From: Pseudoroseomonas cervicalis
GTDB lineage: Bacteria > Pseudomonadota > Alphaproteobacteria > Acetobacterales > Acetobacteraceae
Length of the DNA stretch: 64,000 nucleotides
Assembly: GCF_030818485.1 (NCBI RefSeq)
Contig: NZ_JAUTAJ010000004.1
Coordinates: 2,087,001 to 2,151,000, forward strand
Direction of reading: 5' to 3'
The stretch's first letter is position 1, and every line of letters starts with the position of its first letter. The notes under the pieces are model-generated. The model did no database searches. It was not told where the DNA came from and worked only from the letters and a program-made list of their open reading frames with translations. This document shows, piece after piece, positions 9,537 through 18,817 of the stretch. The translations under genes were made by a program, and so were the position numbers.

Positions 9537-10496
9537 TCAGTTGGGCCAGCTGAACAGGTGCAGCAACCCGCGCTGGACCGGAACCTCGTTGTCATCCGTC
9601 AGCATCGCCAGCCAGCGCTCGCCAGCATGGCGGAAGGCGGAGACGGCCTCCCAGTTCTCGCACGGCAAGGCCTCGGCCTCCAGCAGCGCCTCGCCCTGCA
9701 GCAGCGTGCCGGGGCCGGCCTCGGCCAGCATCTCGGGCGGCAGGCGCACCAGCCGGCCGCGGAACCATTGCCGGTAGCTGAAGGCCCGCTCCACCACCAG
9801 CGCCCCGCCATCCGGCAACCCGCAGGCATCCGACGGCACGAAGCCCGGCGCCGGGCGATAGCCCATCGCCACCCAGCGCCCCGGCCCGCCCAGCCAGGCG
9901 CGCAGCCAGCCATGCGGCCCGGTCCACAGCCCCTCGCTGATCGCCAGGCAGCGCCCGTCCGGCAGCACCGCCAGGCTCTCCAGCCCGGCATTCAGCGGCG
10001 CATCGGCCAGCTCCCGCGGCGTCGGCCAGATCTCGCCCGGGCCGTCCAGCCGGGCATGGCGGGTGACATGGTGCCAGCGCTCGAAGCCGATCAGCCAACT
10101 GCCATCCGGCAGCCGCGCCAGGCTCTCCGCATCGCTGGTCAGCCGCTCCGGCGGCTCCAGCCAGAAGCCGCTGTCGATCGGCCCGGTGCGCAGCCCCTCC
10201 AGCGACACAGGCGCCCCGGCGGCATCCAGCACCAGCCGCCCCTGCATCCAATAGCCCTGGTCGCTGACGGCGGAGAGGGTGAGGTCGTCGCCGACATGCA
10301 GCCCCGACCAGCCGCCATGGCCGATCGCGGCGCGGTCGAGCAGCAGCCCCCCGCGCGAGCGCAGCGCCGCGCCCGGTGGCAGGGGCAGCGGCGGCAGCTT
10401 CGCGATCTCGGCCAGCTGGCCGCGCAGCAGGCAGCCGCCGAGCCCGCCAAGGCCGAGCCCGGCCAGCAGCAGGCTGCGCCGGTTGCGGCGGATCAC
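9537..10496 (-). CDS. Esterase-like activity of phytase family protein (probable lipoprotein)
   Basis: The 319-residue product begins with twin-arginine-like RRNRRS, a hydrophobic stretch and LGGC, a plausible lipobox, so it is probably exported and lipid-anchored. The body matches the phytase-like beta-propeller family (PF13449-type): segments [48 protein letters not shown] and ENWEAVSAF carry the spaced acidic residues typical of the fold. The substrate is unknown. Its ATG overlaps the cobT stop by 4 bp, so it is the last gene of a cobS-cobT-esterase run. That coupling does not obviously relate it to cobalamin. Confidence 0.8.
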   Translation of the reverse strand: MIRRNRRSLLLAGLGLGGLGGCLLRGQLAEIAKLPPLPLPPGAALRSRGGLLLDRAAIGHGGWSGLHVGDDLTLSAVSDQGYWMQGRLVLDAAGAPVSLEGLRTGPIDSGFWLEPPERLTSDAESLARLPDGSWLIGFERWHHVTRHARLDGPGEIWPTPRELADAPLNAGLESLAVLPDGRCLAISEGLWTGPHGWLRAWLGGPGRWVAMGYRPAPGFVPSDACGLPDGGALVVERAFSYRQWFRGRLVRLPPEMLAEAGPGTLLQGEALLEAEALPCENWEAVSAFRHAGERWLAMLTDDNEVPVQRGLLHLFSWPN

Positions 10497-12361
10497 GCCA
10501 GCAGCGGCGCCCGCTCCGTCGCGGCGCGCTGGAAGGCGGCGGCCGCATCCTCGTCGAACAGCTCGGCCAGCTTCTTCATCATCGTGCCGCCCAGCTCCTC
10601 GGCATCGACGATGGTGACGGCGCGGCGGTAGTAGCGGGTGACGTCATGGCCGATGCCGATGGCGATCAGCTCCACCGCCTGCCGCCCCTCGATATCGCCG
10701 ATCACCTTGCGCAGGTGGCGCTCCAGATAGTTGCCCGGGTTGACCGACAGCGTGCTGTCATCGACCGGCGCGCCATCCGAAATGACCATCAGGATGCGCC
10801 GCTTCTCGGGGCGGGTGAGCAGGCGGCGATACGCCCAGTCCAGCGCCTCGCCGTCGATATTCTCCTTCAGCAGCCCCTCGCGCAGCATCAGGCCGAGATT
10901 CTTGCGCGCGCGCCGCCAGGGCGCGTCCGCCGCCTTGTAGATGACGTGGCGCAGGTCGTTCAGCCGGCCCGGATTGCGCGGCTTGCCCTCCTGCACCCAG
11001 CGCTCGCGCGACTGCCCGCCCTTCCAGGCGCGCGTCGTGAAGCCCAGGATCTCCACCTTGACCGAGCAGCGCTCCAGCGTGCGGGCCAGGATGTCGCAGC
11101 ACATGGCGGCGACCGAGATCGGCCGCCCGCGCATCGAGCCGGAATTGTCGATCAGCAGGGTGACGACGGTGTCGCGGAAATCCGCCTCGCGCTCGCGCTT
11201 GTAGGAGAGCGAGAGCAGCGGGTTCGCCACGATGCGCGCCAGGCGGGCCGCATCCAGCATGCCCTCCTCCAGGTCGAACTCCCAGGCGCGCTGCTGCTGC
11301 GCCAGCAGCCGCCGCTGCAGCCGGTTGGCAAGCTTGGAGACGACGCCCTGCAGATGGGAAAGCTGCTGGTCGAGCTGCTGGCGCAGCCGCGCCAGCTCCT
11401 CGGAATCGCAGAGATCCTCGGCCGAGACCTCCTCGTCGAACTTCTTGGTGAAGGCGCGGTAGACGCTGGAATCATCGGCCGGCGGCACCTCGCGGCGCTG
11501 CTGCGGGCCGCCAGGGCGGTCCTCGCCCTCGGCCGCGACGCCCTCTTCCTCCTGGGTCTCGCCCTCTTCCTCGGCGCCCTCGCCCTGCATGGATTCCGGC
11601 TGGGCGCCGAGTGTCGGGTCGCTCTCCTGGCTCTGCGCCTCGCCCTCGGAGGAATTGTCCTGCTGGCTGGTGGCCTCGGCGCCTTCCTCGGCCTGCTCGT
11701 CATCCTCGGCCTCGGCCTCCACCTCGGCCTCGGCGAGGTCGAGGGCGGAGAGCAGCTTGCGCGCGGCGCGGGCGAATTTGTCCTGGTCGTCGCTGGCGGC
11801 GGCCATCTCGTCGAGCGCCGTGTCGGCCTTCTCGCCCAGCGAATGGCGCCAGAGGTCCAGCACACGCTGCGCCGCCTCGGGCGCCGGCTGGCCGGAGAGG
11901 CGCTCGCGCGCCAGCAGGGACAGCGCCGCCGGCAGCGGCAGCTGGTCCTTGCGGGTCATCCGGTCATAGCCCTCGGCCTCGCAGGTCTCCGAGAGCCGGG
12001 CGGAGAGGTTGGCGGCAACGCCGGGCATCAGCCGGGAGCCCACCACCTCAACGCGCGCCTGTTCGAGGGCGTCGAAGACTTCCTTGGCCTCGCGGCGGGC
12101 CGGGGTGCGGGCGGCGTGCGCCGCCTCGTCATGGTGGCGCAGCCGCAGCGCGATGGCGTCCGCGGCGCCGCGCAGCCGCGCCATCTCGCCGGGCGGCAGG
12201 GCGCGGGTCGGCAGCGGCAGCCGGGCGCGCTTGCCGGCCAGGCCGGAGGGGCCGGGCTGGAAGGCCACCTGCACCTCGGCATTGCGCGCGATGGCGCGCA
12301 GCGTGCCGGCGGTCGCCCGCTTGAATTCTTCTTGCCGGGTCGGGTCCTTGCTGCCGCTCAT
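10493..12361 (-). CDS. cobT: Cobaltochelatase subunit CobT (VWA domain)
   Basis: CobT forms with CobS the ATPase complex that helps CobN insert Co2+ into hydrogenobyrinate diamide in aerobic cobalamin synthesis. The ATG at 12361, preceded by GAGG, gives 622 residues. The N-terminal part matches CobT ([16 protein letters not shown]). A long acidic Glu-rich linker follows (about residues 220-310). The C-terminal von Willebrand A domain has an intact metal site, D405-x-S407-x-S409 in [11 protein letters not shown], and [11 protein letters not shown]. cobS lies upstream on the same strand, separated by two hairpins. No cobN or other cob gene is present in the window. Confidence 0.93.
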   Translation of the reverse strand: MSGSKDPTRQEEFKRATAGTLRAIARNAEVQVAFQPGPSGLAGKRARLPLPTRALPPGEMARLRGAADAIALRLRHHDEAAHAARTPARREAKEVFDALEQARVEVVGSRLMPGVAANLSARLSETCEAEGYDRMTRKDQLPLPAALSLLARERLSGQPAPEAAQRVLDLWRHSLGEKADTALDEMAAASDDQDKFARAARKLLSALDLAEAEVEAEAEDDEQAEEGAEATSQQDNSSEGEAQSQESDPTLGAQPESMQGEGAEEEGETQEEEGVAAEGEDRPGGPQQRREVPPADDSSVYRAFTKKFDEEVSAEDLCDSEELARLRQQLDQQLSHLQGVVSKLANRLQRRLLAQQQRAWEFDLEEGMLDAARLARIVANPLLSLSYKREREADFRDTVVTLLIDNSGSMRGRPISVAAMCCDILARTLERCSVKVEILGFTTRAWKGGQSRERWVQEGKPRNPGRLNDLRHVIYKAADAPWRRARKNLGLMLREGLLKENIDGEALDWAYRRLLTRPEKRRILMVISDGAPVDDSTLSVNPGNYLERHLRKVIGDIEGRQAVELIAIGIGHDVTRYYRRAVTIVDAEELGGTMMKKLAELFDEDAAAAFQRAATERAPLLA

Positions 12362-12382
12362 CACTCGCCTCTGCTCGGAGGT

Positions 12383-12437
12383 CCAGGAGGCCACGCCTCC
12401 TGGCGGGGTGGTCCAGGAGGGGCGGCGCCCCTCCTGG
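12383..12437. repeat. Two stem-loops between cobS and cobT
   Basis: CCAGGAGGC pairs with GCCTCCTGG (12383-12403), and CCAGGAGGGGCG with CGCCCCTCCTGG (12413-12437). The arms begin with the same GGTCCAGGAGG, so this is a tandem hairpin repeat. Because it lies inside the cobS-cobT unit, it may adjust mRNA stability or relative expression rather than end transcription. Confidence 0.6.
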
Positions 12438-12446
12438 CCATGACCA

Positions 12447-13454
12447 TCAGTTCTTGCGGACCAGCAGCCCGGTCGGCACTTCCTCGTTGAAGCAGCGCTG
12501 ATAGTACTCGGCGACGGTGGACCGCTCCGCCTCGTCGCACTTGTTCAGGAAGGACAGGCGGAAGGCGAAGCCGACATCGCCGAAGATGCGGGCATTCTCG
12601 GCCCAGGTGATGACGGTGCGCGGCGACATGACGGTGGAGATGTCGCCGGCGATGAAGCCGGCGCGCGTCAGGTCGGCCAGCGCCACCATGGCGTCGATCT
12701 GCTTCTTGGCGGCGGCGTCGTCGGCGCGGATGCCCATCTTGGCGGCGACGATCTGGCTCTCCTGCGCATGCGGCAGGTAGTTCAGCGTGGCCACGATGTT
12801 CCAGCGGTCCATCTGGCCCTGATTGATCTGCTGGGTGCCGTGATACAGGCCGGTGGTGTCGCCCAGGCCCACCGTGTTGGCGGTGGCGAAGATGCGGAAG
12901 GCGCCATGCGGGCGGATCACGCGGTTCTGGTCCAGCAGCGTCAGCTTGCCCTCGACCTCCAGCACGCGCTGGATGACGAACATCACGTCCGGGCGGCCGG
13001 CGTCATACTCGTCGAACACCATGGCGCAGGGGTGCTGCAGCGCCCAGGGCAGGATGCCCTCGCGGAATTCGGTGACCTGCTTGCCATCCTTCAGGACGAT
13101 GGCGTCCTTGCCGATCAGGTCGATACGGCTGATATGGCTGTCGAGGTTGACGCGGATGCAGGGCCAGTTCAGCCGCGCCGCCACCTGCTCGATATGCGTC
13201 GACTTGCCGGTGCCGTGATAGCCCTGGACCATGACGCGCCGGTTGAAGGCGAAGCCGGCGAGGATGGCGAGCGTGGTGTCGCGGTCGAATTTGTAGGTGG
13301 GATCGACCTCCGGCACATGCTCGGTGCGGACCGAGAAGGCGGGCACCTCCAGGTCGCTGTCGATGCCGAACACCTCGCGCACCTTCACGGTCATGTCCGG
13401 AAGGTCGATGGCGGAGGTGGGGCGGACGTCGGAAAGGGTAGCGACCTTGGTCAT
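12447..13454 (-). CDS. cobS: Cobaltochelatase subunit CobS (AAA+ ATPase)
   Basis: CobS is the AAA+ partner of CobT, powering cobalt insertion by CobN. The 335-residue product has Walker [10 protein letters not shown] (residues 78-86), Walker B AMVFDEYD (144-151), sensor region [11 protein letters not shown], and arginine-rich [12 protein letters not shown] near the C-terminus. The length and the sequence from [20 protein letters not shown] onward match alphaproteobacterial CobS closely. A J-domain gene lies upstream on the same strand with a gap of about 85 bp, an arrangement conserved in this class. MoxR-type AAA+ proteins are related, but the pairing with CobT decides the name. Confidence 0.95.
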   Translation of the reverse strand: MTKVATLSDVRPTSAIDLPDMTVKVREVFGIDSDLEVPAFSVRTEHVPEVDPTYKFDRDTTLAILAGFAFNRRVMVQGYHGTGKSTHIEQVAARLNWPCIRVNLDSHISRIDLIGKDAIVLKDGKQVTEFREGILPWALQHPCAMVFDEYDAGRPDVMFVIQRVLEVEGKLTLLDQNRVIRPHGAFRIFATANTVGLGDTTGLYHGTQQINQGQMDRWNIVATLNYLPHAQESQIVAAKMGIRADDAAAKKQIDAMVALADLTRAGFIAGDISTVMSPRTVITWAENARIFGDVGFAFRLSFLNKCDEAERSTVAEYYQRCFNEEVPTGLLVRKN

Positions 13455-13539
13455 CGGGCTCTCTTCGCTCTGCTCTCTTCGCTCTGGGCTTCGCCGCCGC
13501 GCGGCGCGCGGCCGGCCTGGTTCGTCTCGCCCGTGTCTC

Positions 13540-14148
13540 TCATGCGGCCCGGCTGGCGGCGGAGGGGTCGGGCTTGGCCGCGCCCTCCTGCGCCGCCGCC
13601 GCCAGCCGCTTGCGCAGCAGGCTGTAGGCGCGATTGATGTCCTTCAGACGATCCTCGGCGGTCTTGTCCCCGCCATTGGTGTCCGGATGGTAGCGCTTGG
13701 CCAGCTCCTTGTAGCGGGCGCGCAGCGTCTCCTCCTCGAGCGGCCAGCCAAGGCCCAGCATGTCGAGCGCGGCGCGCAGCTCCGGCGGCGCTTCCTTGGC
13801 GCTCTTGCGGGGCGTCGGCGGCGCCTCGCCGAACAGGCCCAGCGGATCGCGGAAGATCTCCGGGTTCAGCTTGCGCGTGCCGCCCAGCCGGCCGAGCGGC
13901 CAGGTCGGGCGCTGCCAGCCGCTGTCGTCGCGCAGCGCCGTCTCGATCTCATCCGGCGCCATGCCCTTGTAGTAGTCCCAGGCCTGGTTGTAGGCGCGGA
14001 CATGCTCCAGGCAGAAATGGTAGTAGTCGCGCAGGCGTGACCGGTCACGCGGGGCACGGAACTCACCCGCAGCCTCGCAGCCCGGCGCGTCGCAGGGCCT
14101 GAAGGGGGTGGAGCTGTCGGATCGGGGACGTTCGCCGCGGCGGGCCAT
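13540..14148 (-). CDS. J-domain (DnaJ-type) co-chaperone linked to cobS
   Basis: The 202-residue product starts at ATG 14148 ([11 protein letters not shown]). The C-terminal third is a J domain with the HPD motif in [15 protein letters not shown], which stimulates an Hsp70 such as DnaK. The N-terminal region holds Cys19, Cys24, Cys46 and His49, spaced like a small zinc site, in a conserved segment ending [22 protein letters not shown]. It lies upstream of cobS and divergent from bolA, as in many alphaproteobacteria. It may help assemble the CobST complex, but that is inference from position only. Confidence 0.85.
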   Translation of the reverse strand: MARRGERPRSDSSTPFRPCDAPGCEAAGEFRAPRDRSRLRDYYHFCLEHVRAYNQAWDYYKGMAPDEIETALRDDSGWQRPTWPLGRLGGTRKLNPEIFRDPLGLFGEAPPTPRKSAKEAPPELRAALDMLGLGWPLEEETLRARYKELAKRYHPDTNGGDKTAEDRLKDINRAYSLLRKRLAAAAQEGAAKPDPSAASRAA

Positions 14149-14244
14149 TTGGAGGTTTATGGTCCTGGATGAGTGGGGCCGCAAGGCGGCAGATTGCAAA
14201 CCTTTCGCTTGGCAGAGCGGCCGGCGCGTGGAAAACCACCGGCC

Positions 14245-14535
14245 ATGCTGACACGCGCCGAACGCATGCGGGAAGTCCTCCTGGAGGCCTTCGCCGCGGC
14301 CGAGATCCGGATCGAGGATGACAGCCACCGCCATGCCGGCCATGCCGGCGCCCGGCCGGGGGGCGAGACGCATTACAATCTGGTGGTGATCGCCCCGGAT
14401 TTCCGGGGGATGAACCGCGTGGCACGGTCGCGCGCCGTGCATGCCGCGCTGGCCGCCGAATTCGGCAGCGGGCTGCATGCGCTGTCGCTGCGCCTGCTGA
14501 CGCCCGAGGAAGCGGCGCCCGGCGGCCCCCGCTGA
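14245..14535 (+). CDS. bolA: BolA family protein
   Basis: The ATG at 14245 gives 96 residues, the normal BolA size; the open frame upstream is not BolA-like. MLTRAERMREVLLEAFAA, then HRHAGHAGARPGGETHYNLVVIAPDF and NRVARSRAVHAAL match the class II KH-like BolA fold, with the conserved His residues used with monothiol glutaredoxins. BolA proteins act in iron-sulfur trafficking and in morphology or stress responses. It is divergent from the J-domain gene with about 95 bp between. No glutaredoxin gene is adjacent. Confidence 0.9.
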   Translation: MLTRAERMREVLLEAFAAAEIRIEDDSHRHAGHAGARPGGETHYNLVVIAPDFRGMNRVARSRAVHAALAAEFGSGLHALSLRLLTPEEAAPGGPR

Positions 14536-14587
14536 GCGCGGCCTTGGCCCGCCCAGCGATACCGCTTCGCGCCGTGAGGAGATGCGC

Positions 14588-16231
14588 ATGACCGAGAGCA
14601 GCATCCTCTACGAGGACGAGCATCTGCTGGTGGTGCACCGCCCGGCCGCTGCGCCGGCGGCGGACGCGCCCACGCTGATCACCTTCGCCGACCTCACCTT
14701 CCGCCCGCGCGGCCACGCCATCTGGGGGCAGGAGCCGGCGGAGAAGCTCGGCATCGACGCCATCGGCTTCGTCGCCAAGGCGGAGAACTGGTACCCCGCC
14801 GCCTCGGTGGCCGCGGCCGCGCCGGCGGTGCAGGCGGCGCTGCGCGGCCCGGCCATCGCCTATGGCTACAGCATGGGCGGCCATGCCGCGCTGAAGCACG
14901 CGGCGCGGCTGGGGGCGGCGCATGCGCTGGCGGTCTGCCCGCAGGACAGCATCGACCCGGACGAGGTGCCCTGGGACAGCCGCTTCCACAATTTCCACCA
15001 CCCCGCGCTGCACGCCCATATGGCGGTGCTGCCGGGCGAGGCCGGCGAGTTCGCGGTGATGCTGGCCGACCCCTACATGCCGGAGGATCGCGGCCAGGCG
15101 CTGCGCCTGGCGCGGCGCGGCGTGCACTGGCTGCGCACCCCCTTCATGGACCATGCCGCCATCTGGCTGCTGGTCGACAGCGCCTTCCTGGGCGAGGTGT
15201 TCCGGCTGATCCTGGCGCGCGACCTGGCGGGGCTGACGGCGGAGCTGCGCGCCCGCCGGCATGACAGCCCGCACTGGGCGCGGCATCTGGGCAATGCCGC
15301 TTTCCGCCGCGGCCATCTGCGGCTGGGCAACGCGCTGTGGCGGCGCGCCCGCAAGCAGGGACTGACGCGCAGCGTCATCAGCGGCGATGTGCAGCGCATG
15401 CTGGCGCTGCGGGTGCAGGAGCTGCGCGACCGCAAGCAGAACCGCCGCGCCCGCGACATCGCCATGCTGCAGCTGAAGGCCTGGCCGCAGGATGCCGCGC
15501 TGCATGCGCGGGTCGGCCACCTGATGCTCGGCATGAAGAATTTCGCCGAGGCCGAGCGCGCCTTCCGCTCCGCCCTGGCGCTGAACCCGCAGCAGGGCGG
15601 CGGCGCCTGGCAGGGGCTCAGCCTGTCGCTCGGCGCGCAGAAGCGGCTGGACGAGGCGGTGGAGCTCTGCCTCGGCGCGGTGGAGCAGGTGCCGAAGGAT
15701 GTCGGGCTGCGCATGCATCTGGCGCAGATGCTGCTGAACACCGGCAAGGCGGATGGGGCGGAGCTGCAGTATCGCGCCGTGCTGGAGGTGGAGCCCACCC
15801 ATCCCAAGGCGCTGCTCGGCCTCAGCCAGACGCTGGCGGCGCGCGGCGAGCGGGCCGAGGCGGTGCTGCTGGCGCGGCGCGTGATGGAGGCGCTGGGCAA
15901 CGAGCCGGAGACCTGCCTCTGGCTCGGCCAGCTGCTGCTCTATATCGGCGAGCCGGCCGAGGCCGAGCCGGTCTACCGCAGCGCGGTGGAGCTGGATCCG
16001 GACAATGCGGCGGCGCAGATCGGGCTGGCGCGGGCGCTGGAGCGCAGCGGCAGGCTGAGCGCCGCGCAGCGCGTCGCCGCCCTGGCGGCCGAGCGGCTGC
16101 CGGAGGATACGCGGGTGAAGGCGCTGGCCCGCCGCCTCGGCCCGCCGGAGGAGGAGGTGGTGGAGGCCAGCGCCCCGTCGCCCTCACGCTTCCGCCGCTG
16201 GCTGAACGAGTTCTTCAGCGCCGACGCCTGA
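14588..16231 (+). CDS. Alpha/beta-hydrolase-like protein with C-terminal TPR array
   Basis: GAGGAG (14576-14581) places the start at ATG 14588, not 14582, giving 547 residues. Residues 1 to about 230 look like an alpha/beta hydrolase: LITFADLTFRPRG, then the nucleophile elbow GYSMGG with Ser, and a late His in FMDHAAIWLL that could complete a triad. About residues 280-520 are tetratricopeptide repeats (for example AEAERAFRSALALNP and AEPVYRSAVELDPDNAAAQIGLARAL). No signal peptide is evident, so it is probably cytoplasmic. Hydrolase-TPR proteins occur near polysaccharide genes, but no such genes are next to it here. The substrate is unknown. Confidence 0.75.
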   Translation: MTESSILYEDEHLLVVHRPAAAPAADAPTLITFADLTFRPRGHAIWGQEPAEKLGIDAIGFVAKAENWYPAASVAAAAPAVQAALRGPAIAYGYSMGGHAALKHAARLGAAHALAVCPQDSIDPDEVPWDSRFHNFHHPALHAHMAVLPGEAGEFAVMLADPYMPEDRGQALRLARRGVHWLRTPFMDHAAIWLLVDSAFLGEVFRLILARDLAGLTAELRARRHDSPHWARHLGNAAFRRGHLRLGNALWRRARKQGLTRSVISGDVQRMLALRVQELRDRKQNRRARDIAMLQLKAWPQDAALHARVGHLMLGMKNFAEAERAFRSALALNPQQGGGAWQGLSLSLGAQKRLDEAVELCLGAVEQVPKDVGLRMHLAQMLLNTGKADGAELQYRAVLEVEPTHPKALLGLSQTLAARGERAEAVLLARRVMEALGNEPETCLWLGQLLLYIGEPAEAEPVYRSAVELDPDNAAAQIGLARALERSGRLSAAQRVAALAAERLPEDTRVKALARRLGPPEEEVVEASAPSPSRFRRWLNEFFSADA

Positions 16232-16382
16232 GAGGCCTGTCTCTGCCCGCCCGGCCTTGCCAGCGCGGCAGGGCCTGGCCGCGCGGCGGCGTGAAGACCC
16301 GCCCGAGGGCGGCCGCTGGCCGGGCGCCGCCGCGCTCGCCGGCGGCGCGGTATGGCTCATGCGGCGCCCCGCCTCCCCGCGC

Positions 16383-16440
16383 GACGGCGGCAGCCCGAAA
16401 AAGAGTCCCGCCTATGAGGAAGACGGCGGCAGCCTGGAAG
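16383..16440 (-). repeat. Tandem partial units of the intergenic repeat (copy E)
   Basis: Two copies of GACGGCGGCAGCCYG (16383 and 16422) are each followed by an A-rich run and are separated by a GTCCCGCC element. This is the core and the GGGAC block of the dispersed repeat, without the flanking hairpins. The second copy overlaps the last codons of the DUF2889 gene. Confidence 0.7.
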
Positions 16441-16966
16441 AAAACTGGCGGGCGAGGACGGGGCTGTCCTCGGCATAGGCCAGGCAGGTGTTGATCAGCG
16501 CGGTCGGACGGGTGCTGCCGGAGTCGCGCTGGCGCCGGGCCAGGCGCACCGCATAGGTGGCCTGGAAGGCGACGGTGGCCAGCTGGGCCAGCATCTCGCG
16601 CAGATGTGTGCAGCCCACCACGCCGCCCACCCGCTCCTGCACCGCGCGGTTGAAGCCGCCGCCGATCTTCAGGCCCGCGAGCCGCGCGAAATTCGGCGCG
16701 GCGCCGGGGCAGATGGCGTAGGGGCTGTGGTCGGTCACCGCCTCGCAGGATTGGATGACCATCTCCTCATCGATGGTCAGGCGGATCCACATGCCGTGCA
16801 GCGGCTCGCCGGCGGGGACGCTGCGGTCCACCGTCTCGAAGCCCTCGGGCTTGGTGTCGATCAGATGGCCTTCGATGTCGAACAGGCCGTCCTCGCGCGC
16901 ATAGCCCCGCATCTCCAGCTGGCGCCGGTGCAGGGGGGCGCGCGCGGCGGGCGGGGAGAGGGGCAT
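16412..16966 (-). CDS. DUF2889 domain protein
   Basis: The 184-residue product starts at ATG 16966 (MPLSPPAARAPLHRRQLEMRG). It has the DUF2889 pattern: RRQLEMRGYAREDGLFDIEGHLIDTK, then MWIRLTIDEEMVIQSCEAVTDHSPYAICPG, then GCTHLREMLAQLATVAFQA. The Cys, His and Asp residues could bind metal. The family has no established biochemical role that I can name. The last ten residues (FSSRLPPSSS) are read from repeat copy E, which also provides the stop, so the natural C-terminus appears altered by repeat insertion. It is convergent with the TPR gene. Confidence 0.85.
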   Translation of the reverse strand: MPLSPPAARAPLHRRQLEMRGYAREDGLFDIEGHLIDTKPEGFETVDRSVPAGEPLHGMWIRLTIDEEMVIQSCEAVTDHSPYAICPGAAPNFARLAGLKIGGGFNRAVQERVGGVVGCTHLREMLAQLATVAFQATYAVRLARRQRDSGSTRPTALINTCLAYAEDSPVLARQFSSRLPPSSS

Positions 16967-17119
16967 GGCAGGCTCCCGGCATGATGCAGCGCAATAGCCT
17001 CCGGTATGGCATGGCCGCGATGGCGGCGGCAAACCGGCGCGGCGCGCGGCCGCCCCGCGCCGGGCGCGGGCCCCTCCCCCCCCCTGGGCACGGGCCGCTT
17101 CGCCCCCTAATCCGGTGCC

Positions 17120-17884
17120 ATGCAGGATGATGCGGTGATCCGGGCCGAGGGCCTGACGAAGCGCTATGGCGGGGGCGCGGCGGCGGTGGAGGGGCTGAGC
17201 TTCGCCCTGCCGCGCGGCGCCACCTGGGGGCTGCTGGGCGGCAATGGCGCGGGCAAGAGCACCACCATCGCCATGCTGCTCGGCCTGCTGGTGCCGAGCG
17301 AGGGGCGCGCCTTGGTGCTGGGCCATGACATGGCGCGGGACCGTTTCGCGGCGCTGGCGCGGATGAACTTTTCTTCTCCCTATGTCGCCCTGCCGCACAA
17401 GCTGAGTGTGGCCGAGAATCTGCGCGTCTATGCGCATCTCTACGGCGTGCGCGGCGCCGACCGCCGCATCGCCGAGCTGGCCGCCGAGCTGCAACTGGAA
17501 GAGATCCTGGACCGGCCGGCGGGGCAGCTCTCGGCCGGGCAGAAGACGCGGGTGGCGCTGGCCAAGTCACTGATCAACCGGCCCGAGCTGCTGCTGCTGG
17601 ACGAGCCGACGGCCAGCCTCGACCCCGACACCGCCGATTGGGTGCGCGGCTGGCTGGAGCGCTACCGGGCGGAGAGCGGCTGCGCCATCCTGCTGGCCAG
17701 CCACAACATGGCCGAGGTGGAGCGGCTCTGCGGCCATGTGCTGGTGATGAAGCGCGGCCGGCTGGTGGACCAGGGCGCGCCGGCCGCGCTGGTCGCCCGC
17801 TATGGCCGCGACAGCCTGGAGGATGTCTTCCTCGACATCGCGCGCGGCCAGGGTGCGGCCAGCGCGGCGGGGGCCGGCGCATGA
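17120..17884 (+). CDS. ABC-2 type transporter ATP-binding protein
   Basis: The 254-residue ATPase subunit has Walker A GGNGAGKST, a Q-loop region, signature LSAGQKTRVALAKS, Walker B LLLLDEPTASLDPD and the switch His in LLASHNMAEVERLC. It belongs to the drug or polysaccharide export class of ABC-2 systems. Its stop overlaps the next ATG by 4 bp (ATGA), so it is translated with the permease gene. CCTAAT lies 10-15 bp before the ATG and could be a -10 element giving an almost leaderless message. The substrate is unknown; ABC-2 polyketide, lipid or nodulation-factor exporters are all possible. Confidence 0.92.
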   Translation: MQDDAVIRAEGLTKRYGGGAAAVEGLSFALPRGATWGLLGGNGAGKSTTIAMLLGLLVPSEGRALVLGHDMARDRFAALARMNFSSPYVALPHKLSVAENLRVYAHLYGVRGADRRIAELAAELQLEEILDRPAGQLSAGQKTRVALAKSLINRPELLLLDEPTASLDPDTADWVRGWLERYRAESGCAILLASHNMAEVERLCGHVLVMKRGRLVDQGAPAALVARYGRDSLEDVFLDIARGQGAASAAGAGA

Positions 17885-18696
17885 GCGGCGGGGCGATGGG
17901 CGGCGCGGCGCAGCGCGTCTGGGGCCTGGTCTACCGGCATCTGGCGCTCTACCGGCGCTCCTGGCCGCGGCTGATCGAGCTGATGTACTGGCCGGTGCTG
18001 CAGATGCTGGTCTGGGGCTTCGTCACCGCCTATCTGGCCGGCGTGCAGCAGAACACCGGCAGCGTCGCCGCCGGCATCCTGCTGGGCGGTGTGCTGCTGT
18101 GGGAGGTGGCGCTGCGCAGCCAGATGGGCTTCGCGCTCTCCTTCCTGGAGGAGATCTGGAGCCGCAATCTCGGCCATCTCTTCGTCAGCCCGCTGCGCCC
18201 GCGTGAGCTGGTGGCGGGGCTGATCGTGATGAGCACGCTGCGCATGCTGGTGGGGGTGCTGCCGGCGGTGGGGCTGGCCTGGCTGCTCTACGGCTTCGGC
18301 CTGTTCGCGCTGGGGCCGGTGGTGGTGCTGTTCTTCGCCGCGCTGATGATGATGGGCTGGGCCGTGGCGCTCGGCGTCACCGCCATGATCCTGCGGCACG
18401 GGGCGGGGGCGGAGCCGCTGGCCTGGTCGGTGCTGTTCGGGCTGACGCCCTTTGCCTGCGTCTTCTACCCGATGGAGACGTTGCCGGTGGCGCTGCAATG
18501 GGTGGCCTCCGCCCTGCCGGCGGCGCATGTGTTCGAGGGCATGCGCGCGGCGCTGCTGCAGGGCGAGGTGGCGAGCGGCCATCTGCTAGCCGCCTTCGCG
18601 CTGGATGCGCTCTGGCTGCTGGTGCTGGGCCGGGTGTTCCTGGGCCAGTTCGAGGCGGCGCGGCGCAGCGGCGCGCTGAGCAATATTGGCGAGTAG
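17881..18696 (+). CDS. ABC-2 type transporter permease
   Basis: The 271-residue membrane protein starts at ATG 17881 inside the stop of the ATPase gene. It has about six hydrophobic segments (LIELMYWPVLQMLVWGF, VAAGILLGGVLLWEVAL, LRMLVGVLPAVGLAWLL, GPVVVLFFAALMMMGW and others). The conserved LTPFACVFYPMETLPVALQWVASALPAAHVFEG region is typical of ABC-2 permeases. One ATPase plus one permease is a complete homodimeric export system. Nothing adjacent reveals the cargo. Confidence 0.92.
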   Translation: MSGGAMGGAAQRVWGLVYRHLALYRRSWPRLIELMYWPVLQMLVWGFVTAYLAGVQQNTGSVAAGILLGGVLLWEVALRSQMGFALSFLEEIWSRNLGHLFVSPLRPRELVAGLIVMSTLRMLVGVLPAVGLAWLLYGFGLFALGPVVVLFFAALMMMGWAVALGVTAMILRHGAGAEPLAWSVLFGLTPFACVFYPMETLPVALQWVASALPAAHVFEGMRAALLQGEVASGHLLAAFALDALWLLVLGRVFLGQFEAARRSGALSNIGE

Positions 18697-18817
18697 CGCG
18701 CAGCCGCGCTGAACCGCCGGGCCATTCCGTGACCGAGGCGGGGCGTGCCCGGCGCCCCCTGCCCGCGGCCTTGCCTGGCGGCGCCCCAGGACCGGGCGCC
18801 CGGCCGGATGCGGCGGC

